From NCBI RefSeq assembly GCF_046224405.1, contig NZ_JBJXRK010000029.1, forward strand, positions 1 to 30,849: 30,849 nucleotides of DNA. The letters are read 5' to 3'. The notes under the pieces were generated by a model. The model saw only the letters and a program-made list of their open reading frames with translations. It had not been told where the DNA came from and searched no databases. Position 1 is the first letter of the stretch. Each line of letters opens with the position of its first letter. Both the position numbers and the translations under genes were made by a program. Positions 1-8,472 of this stretch are shown one piece after another. The stretch comes from Gudongella sp046224405. GTDB lineage: Bacteria > Bacillota > Clostridia > Tissierellales > Tissierellaceae.

Positions 1-39
1 TATTTGTAATAAAAAAAGTCTGAATTTCCTAAACTCACT

Positions 40-78
40 AAAAAACCACTGTATCAAGACCTGATACAGTGGTTTTTT
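40..78 (-). terminator. Intrinsic terminator of the ydbC-like gene
   Basis: Perfect inverted repeat: ACCACTGTATCA and TGATACAGTGGT around a short loop, flanked by A6 on the left and T6 on the right. It reads as a terminator on both strands and overlaps the TAA stop of the minus-strand gene at 77. Confidence 0.85.
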
Positions 79-304
79 AGTCTTCAAGATTCAGTTGATT
101 AAGAATGTCCCTAAGTTTTCTGATCTCATCCTTATTGAATGTAACTCCCTTACCCATCTTCTCATGATCGGGATCCCATTCCCTTATGTCATACTTTGCA
201 GGATAGTTGTTCCATGAAACCATGTTTATTTCTTTTTTCCATCCTCGTGGAGACTCACTTATCTCTCCAAGCCTGTCTGTTATTTCAAATTTGATTTCTG
301 CCAT
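77..304 (-). CDS. YdbC/PC4-like single-stranded DNA-binding protein
   Basis: A 75-aa protein matching the YdbC family of Firmicutes, which has the PC4 transcription-coactivator fold and binds single-stranded nucleic acid as a dimer. The recognisable signature is GWKKEINMVSWN in the first half, then KYDIREWDPDHEKMGKG and a C-terminal Lys/Leu-rich helix. Full length for the family. The start is ATG with AGGAGG ten bases upstream. An extended -10 (TGATATAAT, minus strand, 342-350) lies upstream, back to back with the TraX promoter. The family assignment is confident; the cellular role (transcription or DNA repair) is known only loosely for any member. Confidence 0.85.
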   Translation of the reverse strand: MAEIKFEITDRLGEISESPRGWKKEINMVSWNNYPAKYDIREWDPDHEKMGKGVTFNKDEIRKLRDILNQLNLED

Positions 305-341
305 GAATTTGCTACCTCCTGTTAAATTTATTACTTAAATT

Positions 342-350
342 ATTATATCA
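342..350 (-). promoter_or_regulatory. Extended -10 promoter for the ydbC-like gene
   Basis: Minus-strand TGATATAAT, an extended -10 (TGn-TATAAT), 38 bases upstream of the start codon. No good -35 box at 17 bases. Confidence 0.5.
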
Positions 351-388
351 GCTAATTGCTCAACAAGGTATTATATCTAGAAGATTTT

Positions 389-397
389 TGTTATAAT
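389..397 (+). promoter_or_regulatory. Extended -10 promoter for the TraX-family gene
   Basis: TGTTATAAT is an extended -10 element 30 bases before the TTG start. The -35 region is weak, as is common for extended -10 promoters. It diverges from the ydbC-like promoter. Confidence 0.55.
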
Positions 398-426
398 CAA
401 ATTACTCTAGGAAAGCGGTGATCTGA

Positions 427-1092
427 TTGAATGGACTCATATTGAAACTAATTGCTCTATCCACCATGATAATTGACCATTATGGTGCAATTTTTCAGCC
501 TTCGGAGATGACATTCAGAATGATTGGAAGGCTGGCCTTTCCAATATATTGTTTTCTGTTGGTCGAAGGATTTTTACATACAAGCAATGTAAAAAAGTAT
601 GCCTCTCGATTGTTTGCTTTTGCTGTTATATCTGAATTACCCTTTGATTATGCTTTTTACGGGGGACTTCACTGGGGGCATCAGAATATTTTCTTCACCC
701 TCTTTATTGGACTTGTGGCTATGTATTTCATCGATAGAGAGGATGTGCAGGAAAATGCAACTCCATTAATAGCTGTTGGAGCTGCAGCTGCAGCAACATT
801 CCTGGCAACTGATTACAGCTTCATCGGTATTATTTACATTCTTGTATTCTATTACAGCAGGAATCTACCAGCAATCAGAAGGATGAGTCTAGTTGCAGGC
901 ATGGTGTTTTTAACAAACCTGGTTTCAACGGGATGGATCCAACAGTATTCACTTTTGTCCCTTCCTATACTTCTGACCTACAATAACAAACCTGGCCCAA
1001 GGATCAAGCCTCTTCAATATGCTTTCTATTGGGCATATCCTCTTCATCTTGCCCTATTTGCAGCAATTAAATTGGGATATGTGAATCTATAG
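427..1092 (+). CDS. TraX family membrane protein
   Basis: A 221-aa integral membrane protein with about seven to eight hydrophobic segments. The start matches the TraX family (named after the F-plasmid pilin acetylase): IALSTMIIDHYGAIF at residues 10-24, then RMIGRLAFPIYCFLLVEGF, and later HWGHQNIFFTLFIGL. Chromosomal Firmicute members are free-standing and have no known pilin partner; by family they are suspected acyltransferases. The predicted start is TTG with a GGTG ribosome site six bases upstream. The gene ends two bases before the convergent MoaD-like gene, with no terminator between them. No conjugation genes are nearby, so a role in transfer is not supported. Confidence 0.85.
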   Translation: MNGLILKLIALSTMIIDHYGAIFQPSEMTFRMIGRLAFPIYCFLLVEGFLHTSNVKKYASRLFAFAVISELPFDYAFYGGLHWGHQNIFFTLFIGLVAMYFIDREDVQENATPLIAVGAAAAATFLATDYSFIGIIYILVFYYSRNLPAIRRMSLVAGMVFLTNLVSTGWIQQYSLLSLPILLTYNNKPGPRIKPLQYAFYWAYPLHLALFAAIKLGYVNL

Positions 1093-1094
1093 CA

Positions 1095-1322
1095 TCATCC
1101 TCCTCCAATAGGCTGTAAAAGAAGTATTTCATCTCCCTCCTTGAGGCTCTTGTCCAGGGAGGCTTTTTCTTTGTTCACCAATACAGTCAAACCCTGAATT
1201 TCTATTGAATTCATATTCTCCAGGTACTCAATTACCTCCATTACAGTTGCATCCCCATGGATATGCAGCTCTGTAGGGGCTTCAATATCAATAACTCCCA
1301 TGAATTTTAGCTTCACCTTCAT
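1095..1322 (-). CDS. MoaD/ThiS-like sulfur-carrier protein
   Basis: A 75-aa beta-grasp protein ending in PIGGG. The terminal Gly-Gly is the residue pair that is adenylated and thiocarboxylated in MoaD and ThiS proteins. Other visible family marks are the N-terminal strand VKLKFMG and the VLVNKEKA strand in the middle. Length is normal. The ATG start has GAGGTG six bases upstream. No moaE, moeB, thiF or thiG gene is in the window, so the pathway (molybdopterin, thiamine, tungstopterin or another sulfur transfer) cannot be decided. It lies downstream of catalase on the same strand, with a hairpin between them. Confidence 0.75.
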   Translation of the reverse strand: MKVKLKFMGVIDIEAPTELHIHGDATVMEVIEYLENMNSIEIQGLTVLVNKEKASLDKSLKEGDEILLLQPIGGG

Positions 1323-1345
1323 ATTGACACCTCAATTCTCATTAA

Positions 1346-1375
1346 GATGCAATGGACTTTCCAGCCCATTGCATC
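1346..1375 (-). terminator. Hairpin after catalase, probable terminator
   Basis: A ten-base-pair perfect stem, GATGCAATGG and CCATTGCATC, 22 bases past the catalase stop. The U-tract on the minus strand is poor (TTAAT), so some read-through into the MoaD-like gene is likely. Confidence 0.55.
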
Positions 1376-1397
1376 TAGTTTACCACAACTCTAAATA

Positions 1398-2909
1398 TTA
1401 CATCCAGTCAGTGAAGTCAATCTCCATGCCCATTGCCTTGGCAACTCCCTTTCCGTATTCCGGGTCGGCGTGGAAACAGTTCTTGATATGTCTAAGCTTT
1501 ATCATCTCTTCAGAATCGCCCATATTTCTCGCGGTATTTTCAAAAAGAACCTTCTTCTGCTGATCGTTCATGAGGTTAAAAAGCTTTCCTGGCTGTGTGT
1601 AGTAGTCATCGTCATCTTCACGGAAATTCCAACGTGAAATATTTCCATCAGCCTTCTCCTCAGGAAGCTCATGCTCCTTGTATTCAGTCCAGTTACCATA
1701 GCTGTTTGGCTCGTAATGCAATTCGGAGCCAAGGTTGCCATCAACTCTCATCATCCCATCCCTGTGATATGGATGGACATTCTTTGCATTCTTGGGAGCA
1801 TTCACTGGTATCTGGTTGTGGTTAACACCAAGTCTGTACCTTTGAGCATCTCCATAGGAGAACAGCCTACCCTGCAACATTCTATCCGGAGAGTATGATA
1901 TCCCTGGTACAAAGTTTGCTGGATTGAAAGCAGCTTGTTCTATTTCAGCGAAATAGTTCTCAGGGTTTCTGTTAAGCTCAAAATATCCCACCTCAATCAG
2001 CGGAAACTCTCCCTTGTACCACACCTTGGTAAGGTCAAACGGGTTATAAGGCATGTTCTCCGCTTCCTCAAGGGTCATAACCTGAATGAACATTGTCCAT
2101 CTAGGGTAGTCACCTTTTTCGATTGCTTCATAAAGGTCCCTTCCATGGCTTTCCCTATCTTTCCCTACCAGCTCTCCAGCTTCTTCATCGGTCAAATTCC
2201 TTATCCCCTGTTGTGTATGGAAATGGAACTTCACCCATACCTTCTCGTTGTCTGCGTTGATCATTGAGTATGTATGTGATCCAAATCCATGCATGTTCCT
2301 GTAGGATAATGGAATTCCCCTGTCACTCATTGTAATGGTGACCTGATGGAGAGCTTCCGGTAGTGAAGACCAGAAATCCCAGTTTGTATTAGGACTCCTA
2401 AGGTTGGTTCTTGGGTCTCTCTTCACTGCATGATTCAAGTCTGGGAACTTCAGGGGATCCCTAAAAAAGAAGACAGGTGTATTGTTTCCCACCAGATCCC
2501 AATTTCCTTCCTCAGTATAATACTTCATTGCAAAGCCTCTTATGTCCCTTTCTGCATCAGCAGCCCCTCTTTCTCCTGCAACCGTCGAAAACCTTACTAG
2601 CATCTCAGTCTTCTTTCCAATTTCAGAGAACATTGCAGCCTTAGAGTATTTAGTAATGTCATGGGTAACTGTAAAAACACCGAAAGCTCCTGATCCTTTT
2701 GCATGCATTCTTCTTTCAGGTATTACCTCTCTGTCAAAATGAGCCATCTTTTCCATAAACCAAAGATCCTGAAGAACTATTGGTCCCCTTGGACCAACTG
2801 TCATTGAATCCTGGTTGTTTGTTACAGGAGATCCAGCAGCAGTTGTCATTCTGGAATCTTTGCCCTTAACATCATTCTTACTGGTTATTTTCTTATCATC
2901 CTCTTTCAT
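1398..2909 (-). CDS. katA: Monofunctional heme catalase
   Basis: A 503-aa catalase of the small-subunit clade, which converts hydrogen peroxide to water and oxygen. The active-site signature FDREVIPERRMHAKGSG carries the catalytic His at residue 69. The proximal heme-ligand signature RLFSYGDAQRYRLG is near residue 350, with the Tyr as ligand. The distal Asn motif VGNNTPVFF is also intact. The first 25 residues are a charged extension before the usual GSPV core. The ATG start has AGGAGG seven bases upstream. It appears to be transcribed alone, divergent from the small ferredoxin. For a presumed anaerobe it points to oxygen or peroxide exposure. The exact gene symbol is by family convention. 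Confidence 0.96.
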   Translation of the reverse strand: MKEDDKKITSKNDVKGKDSRMTTAAGSPVTNNQDSMTVGPRGPIVLQDLWFMEKMAHFDREVIPERRMHAKGSGAFGVFTVTHDITKYSKAAMFSEIGKKTEMLVRFSTVAGERGAADAERDIRGFAMKYYTEEGNWDLVGNNTPVFFFRDPLKFPDLNHAVKRDPRTNLRSPNTNWDFWSSLPEALHQVTITMSDRGIPLSYRNMHGFGSHTYSMINADNEKVWVKFHFHTQQGIRNLTDEEAGELVGKDRESHGRDLYEAIEKGDYPRWTMFIQVMTLEEAENMPYNPFDLTKVWYKGEFPLIEVGYFELNRNPENYFAEIEQAAFNPANFVPGISYSPDRMLQGRLFSYGDAQRYRLGVNHNQIPVNAPKNAKNVHPYHRDGMMRVDGNLGSELHYEPNSYGNWTEYKEHELPEEKADGNISRWNFREDDDDYYTQPGKLFNLMNDQQKKVLFENTARNMGDSEEMIKLRHIKNCFHADPEYGKGVAKAMGMEIDFTDWM

Positions 2910-3042
2910 AACAAACCTCCTTGTCCATTGCCTCTTTGAAAATCATCAAGAAATGTTCTTTACTTTATTACCCTGTTAAATGAACGGTGAAACTGAAGTA
3001 GTTCCAATATTAAGGTCTTTCACCTAATTCATTTCTTTACTT

Positions 3043-3064
3043 ATACCCCCCACGGGTGTATAAT
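3043..3064 (+). promoter_or_regulatory. Promoter with CsoR-like operator palindrome
   Basis: The 19-base imperfect palindrome ATACCCCCCACGGGTGTAT (7 of 9 half-site matches around a central A) abuts and overlaps the TATAAT -10 box at 3059. The ATACCC...GGGTAT form is that of operators bound by the CsoR/CstR family of copper or persulfide sensors. The shape and place are seen; the regulator is inferred, as no csoR gene is in the window. Confidence 0.5.
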
Positions 3065-3093
3065 CTAATGGAACTAACTTTTGGAGGTGTAGC

Positions 3094-3324
3094 TTGAAAA
3101 AACAGAAAAGAAGCAACAATAAAAGCAGCAGTAAATCAAAAAAAGCAAGAGTCATTGAAGCAAAATGCGACAGATCTCCCTTCTGTCCTGTAAAAAGGGT
3201 CTGCCCAACCGGTGCAGTTGAAAGGGCTGGCTTTTTTATGGGAAAGGTTGTAATTAACGACGAAAAATGTATTGGTTGCGGAAGATGTATTCAGGTATGT
3301 CCACATAACGCAGTTTCATTCTAG
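3094..3324 (+). CDS. Small 4Fe-4S ferredoxin-like protein
   Basis: A 76-aa protein with a Lys/Ser-rich basic tail (residues 1-20) and two iron-sulfur motifs. The second motif, CIGCGRCIQVCP at 59-70, is a perfect CxxCxxCxxxCP. The first, CDRSPFCPVKRVCP at 25-38, has spacing C-x5-C-x5-C-P with only three cysteines. The cluster there may be unusual, or may bind through fewer ligands. The start is TTG with GGAGGTG four bases upstream. It probably carries electrons, but the partner is unknown. The CsoR-like palindrome in its promoter suggests control by copper or reactive sulfur. Divergent from catalase. Confidence 0.8.
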   Translation: MKKQKRSNNKSSSKSKKARVIEAKCDRSPFCPVKRVCPTGAVERAGFFMGKVVINDEKCIGCGRCIQVCPHNAVSF

Positions 3325-3335
3325 GTACTTATGAA

Positions 3336-3361
3336 GAAGGCTCACCAAAAGGTGAGCCTTC
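3336..3361. terminator. Bidirectional hairpin between ferredoxin and DUF4153 gene
   Basis: Perfect 11-bp stem GAAGGCTCACC / GGTGAGCCTTC with an AAAA loop, placed between two convergent gene ends. The U-tracts are short on both strands. Confidence 0.65.
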
Positions 3362-3388
3362 AATTTTCTGTAAAGAAGTACGACTAAA

Positions 3389-5230
3389 TCATTTTTCTTC
3401 AATATACATCCCCGACAGCATAAACCATTGATTCTTCCTGTTATTGGTTGTATCCAGACCTATTTCAAGATTACCAAATACCACCAGGACCTTGAGCTCA
3501 TCTGATTCCATTACAAAGCTCATTTCTTCAATGCTGGCTTCCACAGGAGCCCTAGCGCCCGGTGGATATCTCTCAACTATATCCTCGAAGAAACCCTCGA
3601 AATCACCTTCCAGAATCAGCTCTCCATCAAGCTCAACATTCAACTCAGGATTTCCCTCCTTGGTTGATATCCAAGATATTGAATAGGTTCCTCTCTTTCC
3701 TTCTATCTCAGTCCTTACTTCCTCACTTCCATAGTAGTCCCTGAAGCTAACAGCCCAATCATAGTCGTCAATCTCCACAACTCCGGATTGGAGAACGAGA
3801 TTTGTGCTCAGATATTGACGTGGTATTTCCATATCCGACTCAGGCCAGGTTTTCTTAAAACCAAAGGTATTCTCAAACTCCTTGTCATTATAAATTTCAT
3901 CATCAAACCAATCAGGTAAATTTTTATTCTCCCTGTAGGAAAGGAAGCTTACAGCATCTGTAATATCCTCCCTGACTTCCCTGCCAGGCTCTGTTGTGGC
4001 TGGAACGATTTGTCCATTCTGAAGCATTCCTTCTGATATGAGGACCTTCTCCAGTCGGTTTATCTGATACTTTACTGGTAGAGCATGGTAGCCAACCACC
4101 GGAAGTACTGCTATAGCTGCAATGAGACTTCCAACCAGTGCAATTTTCCTGTGTGATTCCTGCTTCATGAAAATCAGGAGCAGTACTGAAATTACAGTGA
4201 ATATCCATACCATTATAAAATTATACTCAATAGTCTTCAATCCCGTGTCATTAAGCTGAACAATAAGCGCCCATGCTTCAAATGCCAAAATAACAAGGGC
4301 AGTGAACGGATAAATCTTCTTGAAAAAGTTAACAAGGCCGTTATCCTGTCTTGTTACCATTATGTGGAGCCAAATCCCCCCAAGGGCATAGCTTGCTGCT
4401 ATCCCTGAAAGTCTGATAAATGAGGATCCCACTCCGGACATGACCGTTCGAACTGTCCACAACAACAATACCAGCGTTAAGGCAAGCAAAATGGGAACCA
4501 GGATGTATCCAAGCAAGACCTGAACAAACCTTGGCTGTTCCTGAAGCTCGTGTCTTCTTGGATCCTCGACATCCTTCCTGAAATCAGGAAAATAGCCAAT
4601 AAATATACTGAAGGTCATAAATCCCGCTATGACAGCTATATATTGAAATACCTTATTGCTCATGTCGTTATATAATAGGGCCTGAATGGCTCCAGCCACT
4701 CCTGAGGCTCCCATCATAAGGACAGCTCCATACAGTGCAGCTACAACGAAGGCCTTGTGGGTCATGAAGAATGACCTTGCAAAATCTGACTCCTTCCTTG
4801 GAAATGATGCCAGATAAACAAATACTACCAGACCTATTGCAATTGCAATGGATGCTCTGGACTGTGATATTGAAGAAAGGTAGCGGTACTCCGTATCCAG
4901 TCCGATTTCTCCAAACAGATACAAAAGTATAAATGTCACTGCCGTAACTGCAAATCCAAATATGTTAGCAGCTGTAAATGCTTTACTGGTATTGTACCTG
5001 CTCTTTGACCAGGTGATTGCCGTTAGGCTCCATATTGCACCCACTGCCATCCCCCATTGCAGAGAATTGAGCAATATGCTGTATTCCCGCTGAATCTCCC
5101 AATCCATATGAATTTTAACAATTGATACCAATGCGAACAGAAGAGCATTTCCCATTGCAGAGGGATATGTCTGAAAAGCCTCTGCCGCTCTTCTGAATAC
5201 TCCTGAAATCGCAGATTTAAAATTGTTCAT
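3389..5230 (-). CDS. DUF4153 domain membrane protein
   Basis: A 613-aa protein. Residues about 20-400 hold roughly 12 hydrophobic segments; residues 410-613 form a soluble, probably extracellular, domain rich in acidic and aromatic residues. Topology and length match the DUF4153 family, often a lone gene in Firmicutes and of unknown function. The ATG start has GGAGG nine bases upstream. Divergence, spacing and hairpins on both sides suggest a single-gene transcript. I see no catalytic motif, so no activity is proposed. Confidence 0.75.
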   Translation of the reverse strand: MNNFKSAISGVFRRAAEAFQTYPSAMGNALLFALVSIVKIHMDWEIQREYSILLNSLQWGMAVGAIWSLTAITWSKSRYNTSKAFTAANIFGFAVTAVTFILLYLFGEIGLDTEYRYLSSISQSRASIAIAIGLVVFVYLASFPRKESDFARSFFMTHKAFVVAALYGAVLMMGASGVAGAIQALLYNDMSNKVFQYIAVIAGFMTFSIFIGYFPDFRKDVEDPRRHELQEQPRFVQVLLGYILVPILLALTLVLLLWTVRTVMSGVGSSFIRLSGIAASYALGGIWLHIMVTRQDNGLVNFFKKIYPFTALVILAFEAWALIVQLNDTGLKTIEYNFIMVWIFTVISVLLLIFMKQESHRKIALVGSLIAAIAVLPVVGYHALPVKYQINRLEKVLISEGMLQNGQIVPATTEPGREVREDITDAVSFLSYRENKNLPDWFDDEIYNDKEFENTFGFKKTWPESDMEIPRQYLSTNLVLQSGVVEIDDYDWAVSFRDYYGSEEVRTEIEGKRGTYSISWISTKEGNPELNVELDGELILEGDFEGFFEDIVERYPPGARAPVEASIEEMSFVMESDELKVLVVFGNLEIGLDTTNNRKNQWFMLSGMYIEEK

Positions 5231-5346
5231 TCTAAAAACCTCCAGACTAAGTCTGTAATCATTTACACTATATTTATACCCGCATTAAAACATTAACCAG
5301 TAAAGAAAATAATCTATTAGAAGTGGTCTCCACTGCTATTTTACTT

Positions 5347-7260
5347 CTAGAAGCTATATGGTCCATACCAAGTGATGTAGACTCCTGAGTTGTTTGCAAC
5401 ATTAATGAGTGGATACTCCGCTTCCCAAAGACCAATAAATTGGTCCCTTCTTATGCCATCCGGATTAATGTAGTTACCTTCAAGAAAGTGGGGGTATTCA
5501 TCGTAGAGTCCAAGGTATAGGACCGTCAATTCAACATCAGTCTGTATAAGATCTGCATACCTTTCACTAACTGTTTTTAGCCTCACTGCAATCCCACTAA
5601 TTACGTCAGAATTTGCAGCCAGCATTTTTTCAAAGCCATCCTCATTAACATATGCATATATTCTGGTTATCCTATTATCGCTGGTTCTTTGTACATCGTA
5701 TCCCTCAAAATCAATCAGGGTACCTTCGGCACTTATTGAAGGCAGATTCTGTATAAGGTCGTCAAAAACATCGCTTTCCGACATTCCTTTGAAAAGAGAC
5801 AGATAGTTGGAATGATTCCTATCAGAAATCACTCCATCCTTGACTGATGACACTGAAAACATTATTCTTGTCCCTTCCTTATACTCACCCAAGGGAATGT
5901 TAATTTCATTTCTGTATTGCCATCTATCGCTTCCATTTTCATTTAAAACCTTCTGGAAGTTTTCTCCACCGTCAACAGACTTAAAGATCAGGAAATAATC
6001 CGCATCCATCCAGTCCCAGCTTAGAGATATCTCCTGGGCATTGTCCTGTCTAGCTGTAATGTTGATAGGTGGATTTAGGATCTCCTCAGCACTGTTGAAC
6101 TCATCTATTGTCATGCTTATTCCAGTATCCAAGGATTTAAGGGTGTTTACTGGCTTTGCAAAGCCAAGGCTTTCCACTCCGTACATCCTAGCAAACACTA
6201 TACCAACAGCCCTCCCATATTCATCAATGAGAGCCCCACCACTGCTTCCTTCACTTAATGGAATGGTTACTTGTATTTCATCGTTGGTGACTCCGCTAAT
6301 AATGCCCTCTGTTAGAATGTTTCTGTATCCAATGGGACTACTTATTGAGTAAACCTTCTGTCCCTTAACAAGCTTCGAAGAGTCCCCCAGCTCCATAGGC
6401 TTTATAGAGGTGTCCTCAACGGACAAAACCGCAAGGTCAAGGCCACTATCGAATCCTGCAACTCTGATGTCACCCTCGTATGTGGAACCGTCATCATACC
6501 CTATGGTAATTTCCTGTGCTCCTTCAATCACATGATAATTAGTTGCAATTTTCCCTGGTGCAAAAAAGAAACCACTCCCGTAGCCAAAATCTCCGTTGTC
6601 ATAATGGGTGAAAATTTGTACGGCGCTTTTGGAAAGTGAGCCTATCTCCTCTGAAGTAAGTTTTTCATCTCCACCATACTGATCAAAAAGTCTTACAACA
6701 AGGGCAATCGCCTGCTCTCTGGTGGTTTCAAGCTTTGGAGCAAATGTGTTTGAGCCGATACCATTGATTATTCCGTTCTTGCTCATAAAGCCCACTTCAT
6801 TTCTGAACCACAAGCTTATTTCAGCTCTGTCTGAAAAACCGATTGTGAAGGTTCCCTGTGTCAGTGCAGGATCGACTTTTTCCAGGGTTCTGAAGAGCAA
6901 AGCTGCTATCTCTTCCCTTGTGATAGTTTTCGCAGGTCTGAATGTACTGTCTCCATAGCCCTTTACTATTCCAAGGTCATAAGCCTTAAGCACCTCTGGA
7001 TTAGATGTGTCTGAAAATGGATTCTCGGATTGGTTCCTTGCTACTTTTCCTGATAATGCCTCGTAAAGCCTGATCGCCATTTCAGAGAATTCCTCTCTGG
7101 TAATCTTGTTCTGGTAATTACTCATTAGATTTATAGGTACGAGATTATTATCCTTCGCCCTTTCAACTTCAGGAACAGCCCACTCACTGGGAGCTGCCAT
7201 AGACTGGGTTGATCCAATAACCATTGTAAATATCAATAGTAAAAATAATAACTTTCGCAT
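5347..7260 (-). CDS. SLH-domain trypsin-like serine protease (HtrA/DegP type)
   Basis: A 637-aa secreted protein. Residues 1-23 are a signal peptide ending in SMAA. Three S-layer-homology repeats follow (about 25-75, 85-135, 145-200; signatures ITREEFSEMAIRLY, ITREEIAALLFRTL, TTREQAIALVVRLF), which tether proteins to cell-wall polymers. Residues about 215-380 are a trypsin-fold domain with a complete triad: His near 242 (TNYHVIEG), Asp near 274 (SGLDLAVLS) and Ser near 339 (EGSSGGALI). No PDZ domain is seen; instead there is a fibronectin-like stretch (about 395-490) and a C-terminal domain of unknown fold. The ATG has AGAGGTG six bases upstream. Likely an envelope quality-control or processing protease. 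Confidence 0.9.
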   Translation of the reverse strand: MRKLLFLLLIFTMVIGSTQSMAAPSEWAVPEVERAKDNNLVPINLMSNYQNKITREEFSEMAIRLYEALSGKVARNQSENPFSDTSNPEVLKAYDLGIVKGYGDSTFRPAKTITREEIAALLFRTLEKVDPALTQGTFTIGFSDRAEISLWFRNEVGFMSKNGIINGIGSNTFAPKLETTREQAIALVVRLFDQYGGDEKLTSEEIGSLSKSAVQIFTHYDNGDFGYGSGFFFAPGKIATNYHVIEGAQEITIGYDDGSTYEGDIRVAGFDSGLDLAVLSVEDTSIKPMELGDSSKLVKGQKVYSISSPIGYRNILTEGIISGVTNDEIQVTIPLSEGSSGGALIDEYGRAVGIVFARMYGVESLGFAKPVNTLKSLDTGISMTIDEFNSAEEILNPPINITARQDNAQEISLSWDWMDADYFLIFKSVDGGENFQKVLNENGSDRWQYRNEINIPLGEYKEGTRIMFSVSSVKDGVISDRNHSNYLSLFKGMSESDVFDDLIQNLPSISAEGTLIDFEGYDVQRTSDNRITRIYAYVNEDGFEKMLAANSDVISGIAVRLKTVSERYADLIQTDVELTVLYLGLYDEYPHFLEGNYINPDGIRRDQFIGLWEAEYPLINVANNSGVYITWYGPYSF

Positions 7261-7361
7261 TTTTGCACCTCTTCATCATTTATTCCACCATGAGGAATAC
7301 CCACAGTAAAGTGAATCCACCCAAAAAAAATGGAGCAAACAGGATTTCATCATCTATTCCC

Positions 7362-7392
7362 ATTATACTCCATATTCACACTGAATATTCAA
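7362..7392 (-). promoter_or_regulatory. Probable promoter of the SLH protease
   Basis: Minus-strand TATAAT (7362-7367) with TTGAAT (7387-7392) at a long 19-base spacing. The 60 bases upstream hold four copies of TGTG followed by A/T-rich bases, which could be binding sites for an activator. Confidence 0.45.
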
Positions 7393-7477
7393 ATTTACAC
7401 AAATTTTAACCACATTGTAATCTGTGTGAAATTCCACACTATTTATTTAAAACCTCTTTGTTGTTTCAATAATAAAA

Positions 7478-7936
7478 TCAGATTACCTTGTCCTGCTTCT
7501 TGGCCAAGGCATCCTTTGCCGAACCTATTAAAAGTCCTATGGACATCCCTATGGGTATCCCAATTGCAAGGTTGTCAAATGTTGTAAGCCCTAACACGAC
7601 GCCTATACTCACTCCAAGCGACATCCATAAACCAGTGTTTTGACCCATTTGTATTAGCTCATGATTCTTGTTCAAGTGGGCCACATATTTACTTTTCCTT
7701 TTAAAATGGTCTTTTAGAAAGTCCTTGTCTATTTCAGCATCCCTATCATTTAGTTTTTTAAGGTACAAGTCCATATCCTTTAACATAGCCCTGCACTCAC
7801 TGCACTCATCTGAAAACTCATCAAATCTTATTGACAATCTTCGAAGGAGCCTATTGTCAAGCTTTCTTAAAATCTGTTTGTTTTGAGTTTTCTCTAGAAC
7901 ATCTATTGATTCATTGATCCTTTCATATGCTGGCAT
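7478..7936 (-). CDS. Two-TM protein with CxxC motif, paralog A
   Basis: A 152-aa protein of no family I can name. Residues 1-90 are charged and helical, with C45-S-E-C48. The motif NHELIQMG is at 91-98. Two glycine-rich hydrophobic helices (about 103-120 and 124-140) form a hairpin in the membrane, with a basic tail. It shares this layout with the products at 7984 and 11344: in all three the second Cys lies exactly 43 residues before the x-H-x-L-x-x-x-G motif. Glycine-zipper hairpins of this sort occur in many small membrane proteins, so this does not reveal function. It is last in a run with 7984 and 8473. A GAGG-type site precedes the ATG. Confidence 0.7.
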   Translation of the reverse strand: MPAYERINESIDVLEKTQNKQILRKLDNRLLRRLSIRFDEFSDECSECRAMLKDMDLYLKKLNDRDAEIDKDFLKDHFKRKSKYVAHLNKNHELIQMGQNTGLWMSLGVSIGVVLGLTTFDNLAIGIPIGMSIGLLIGSAKDALAKKQDKVI

Positions 7937-7983
7937 TCATAATCCTCTTTTCTCTGTTGACGGGTGTTTAACCGACTTAGGCT

Positions 7984-8439
7984 CTAGATTCTACTTCTTT
8001 TTTTCATGATATAGTTTTCAACCAAAAGACCTATCAAATATCCAAAAGCTCCTCCTGCAACTGTATAATAAAGAATCTTGCTGTTAATAAGACCCAAAGT
8101 TACACCTATGGCAATTCCCAAAGGTAAGTAGATGCTCATGAAATGACCCACCCTGTAAAGTCCATGCACTTTTCTGAGATGCTTAAGCATCCGTTCCATA
8201 AGCTTATCATGCCTTTTTCTCATTGCTTTGTCTGTTTCTCCATGATTGTCCATAAGTTCCTTAAAGTGAGGTTTTGCTTCATCCAGGAGACTCTTGCATT
8301 CCTGGCATTTCCCGGAAAGGGAATTCAACCGGATAATCATTTTTTCAAATAACTCCAATTCGAGAACAACCTTTTCCTTCTCCTTTAACGAACTTGATAA
8401 CTGAGCAATATCATTTTGCAAGTCCCTCTTCGCTTTCAT
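7984..8439 (-). CDS. Two-TM protein with CxxC motif, paralog B
   Basis: I chose the ATG at 8439 because GGAGGT lies seven bases before it; the longer frame to 8463 has no ribosome site. The protein is 151 aa from this start. It has an N-terminal coiled-coil rich in Lys and Glu, the motif C-Q-E-C, then 43 residues to VHGLYRVG, and a C-terminal two-helix glycine-rich membrane hairpin ending in KKRSRI. It is a paralog of the products at 7478 and 11344. The gene sits nine bases after the HPD coiled-coil gene when measured from the longer start, so the three genes 8473, 7984 and 7478 look co-transcribed. Function unknown. Confidence 0.7.
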   Translation of the reverse strand: MKAKRDLQNDIAQLSSSLKEKEKVVLELELFEKMIIRLNSLSGKCQECKSLLDEAKPHFKELMDNHGETDKAMRKRHDKLMERMLKHLRKVHGLYRVGHFMSIYLPLGIAIGVTLGLINSKILYYTVAGGAFGYLIGLLVENYIMKKRSRI

Positions 8440-8472
8440 CAACTCTACCTCCATTGTTTTCATAATCAGAAA

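Noticed and set aside
427..1092. TraX as evidence of a conjugative element
   Set aside because: No relaxase, pilus or integrase genes nearby; free-standing TraX-family proteins are common in Firmicute chromosomes.
1595..2742. Several open frames on the plus strand opposite catalase
   Set aside because: Shadows of a highly conserved catalase gene; no start signals.
5325..5346. AGTGG/CCACT hairpin after the SLH protease as a terminator
   Set aside because: Only five pairs and no proper U-tract; too weak to call.
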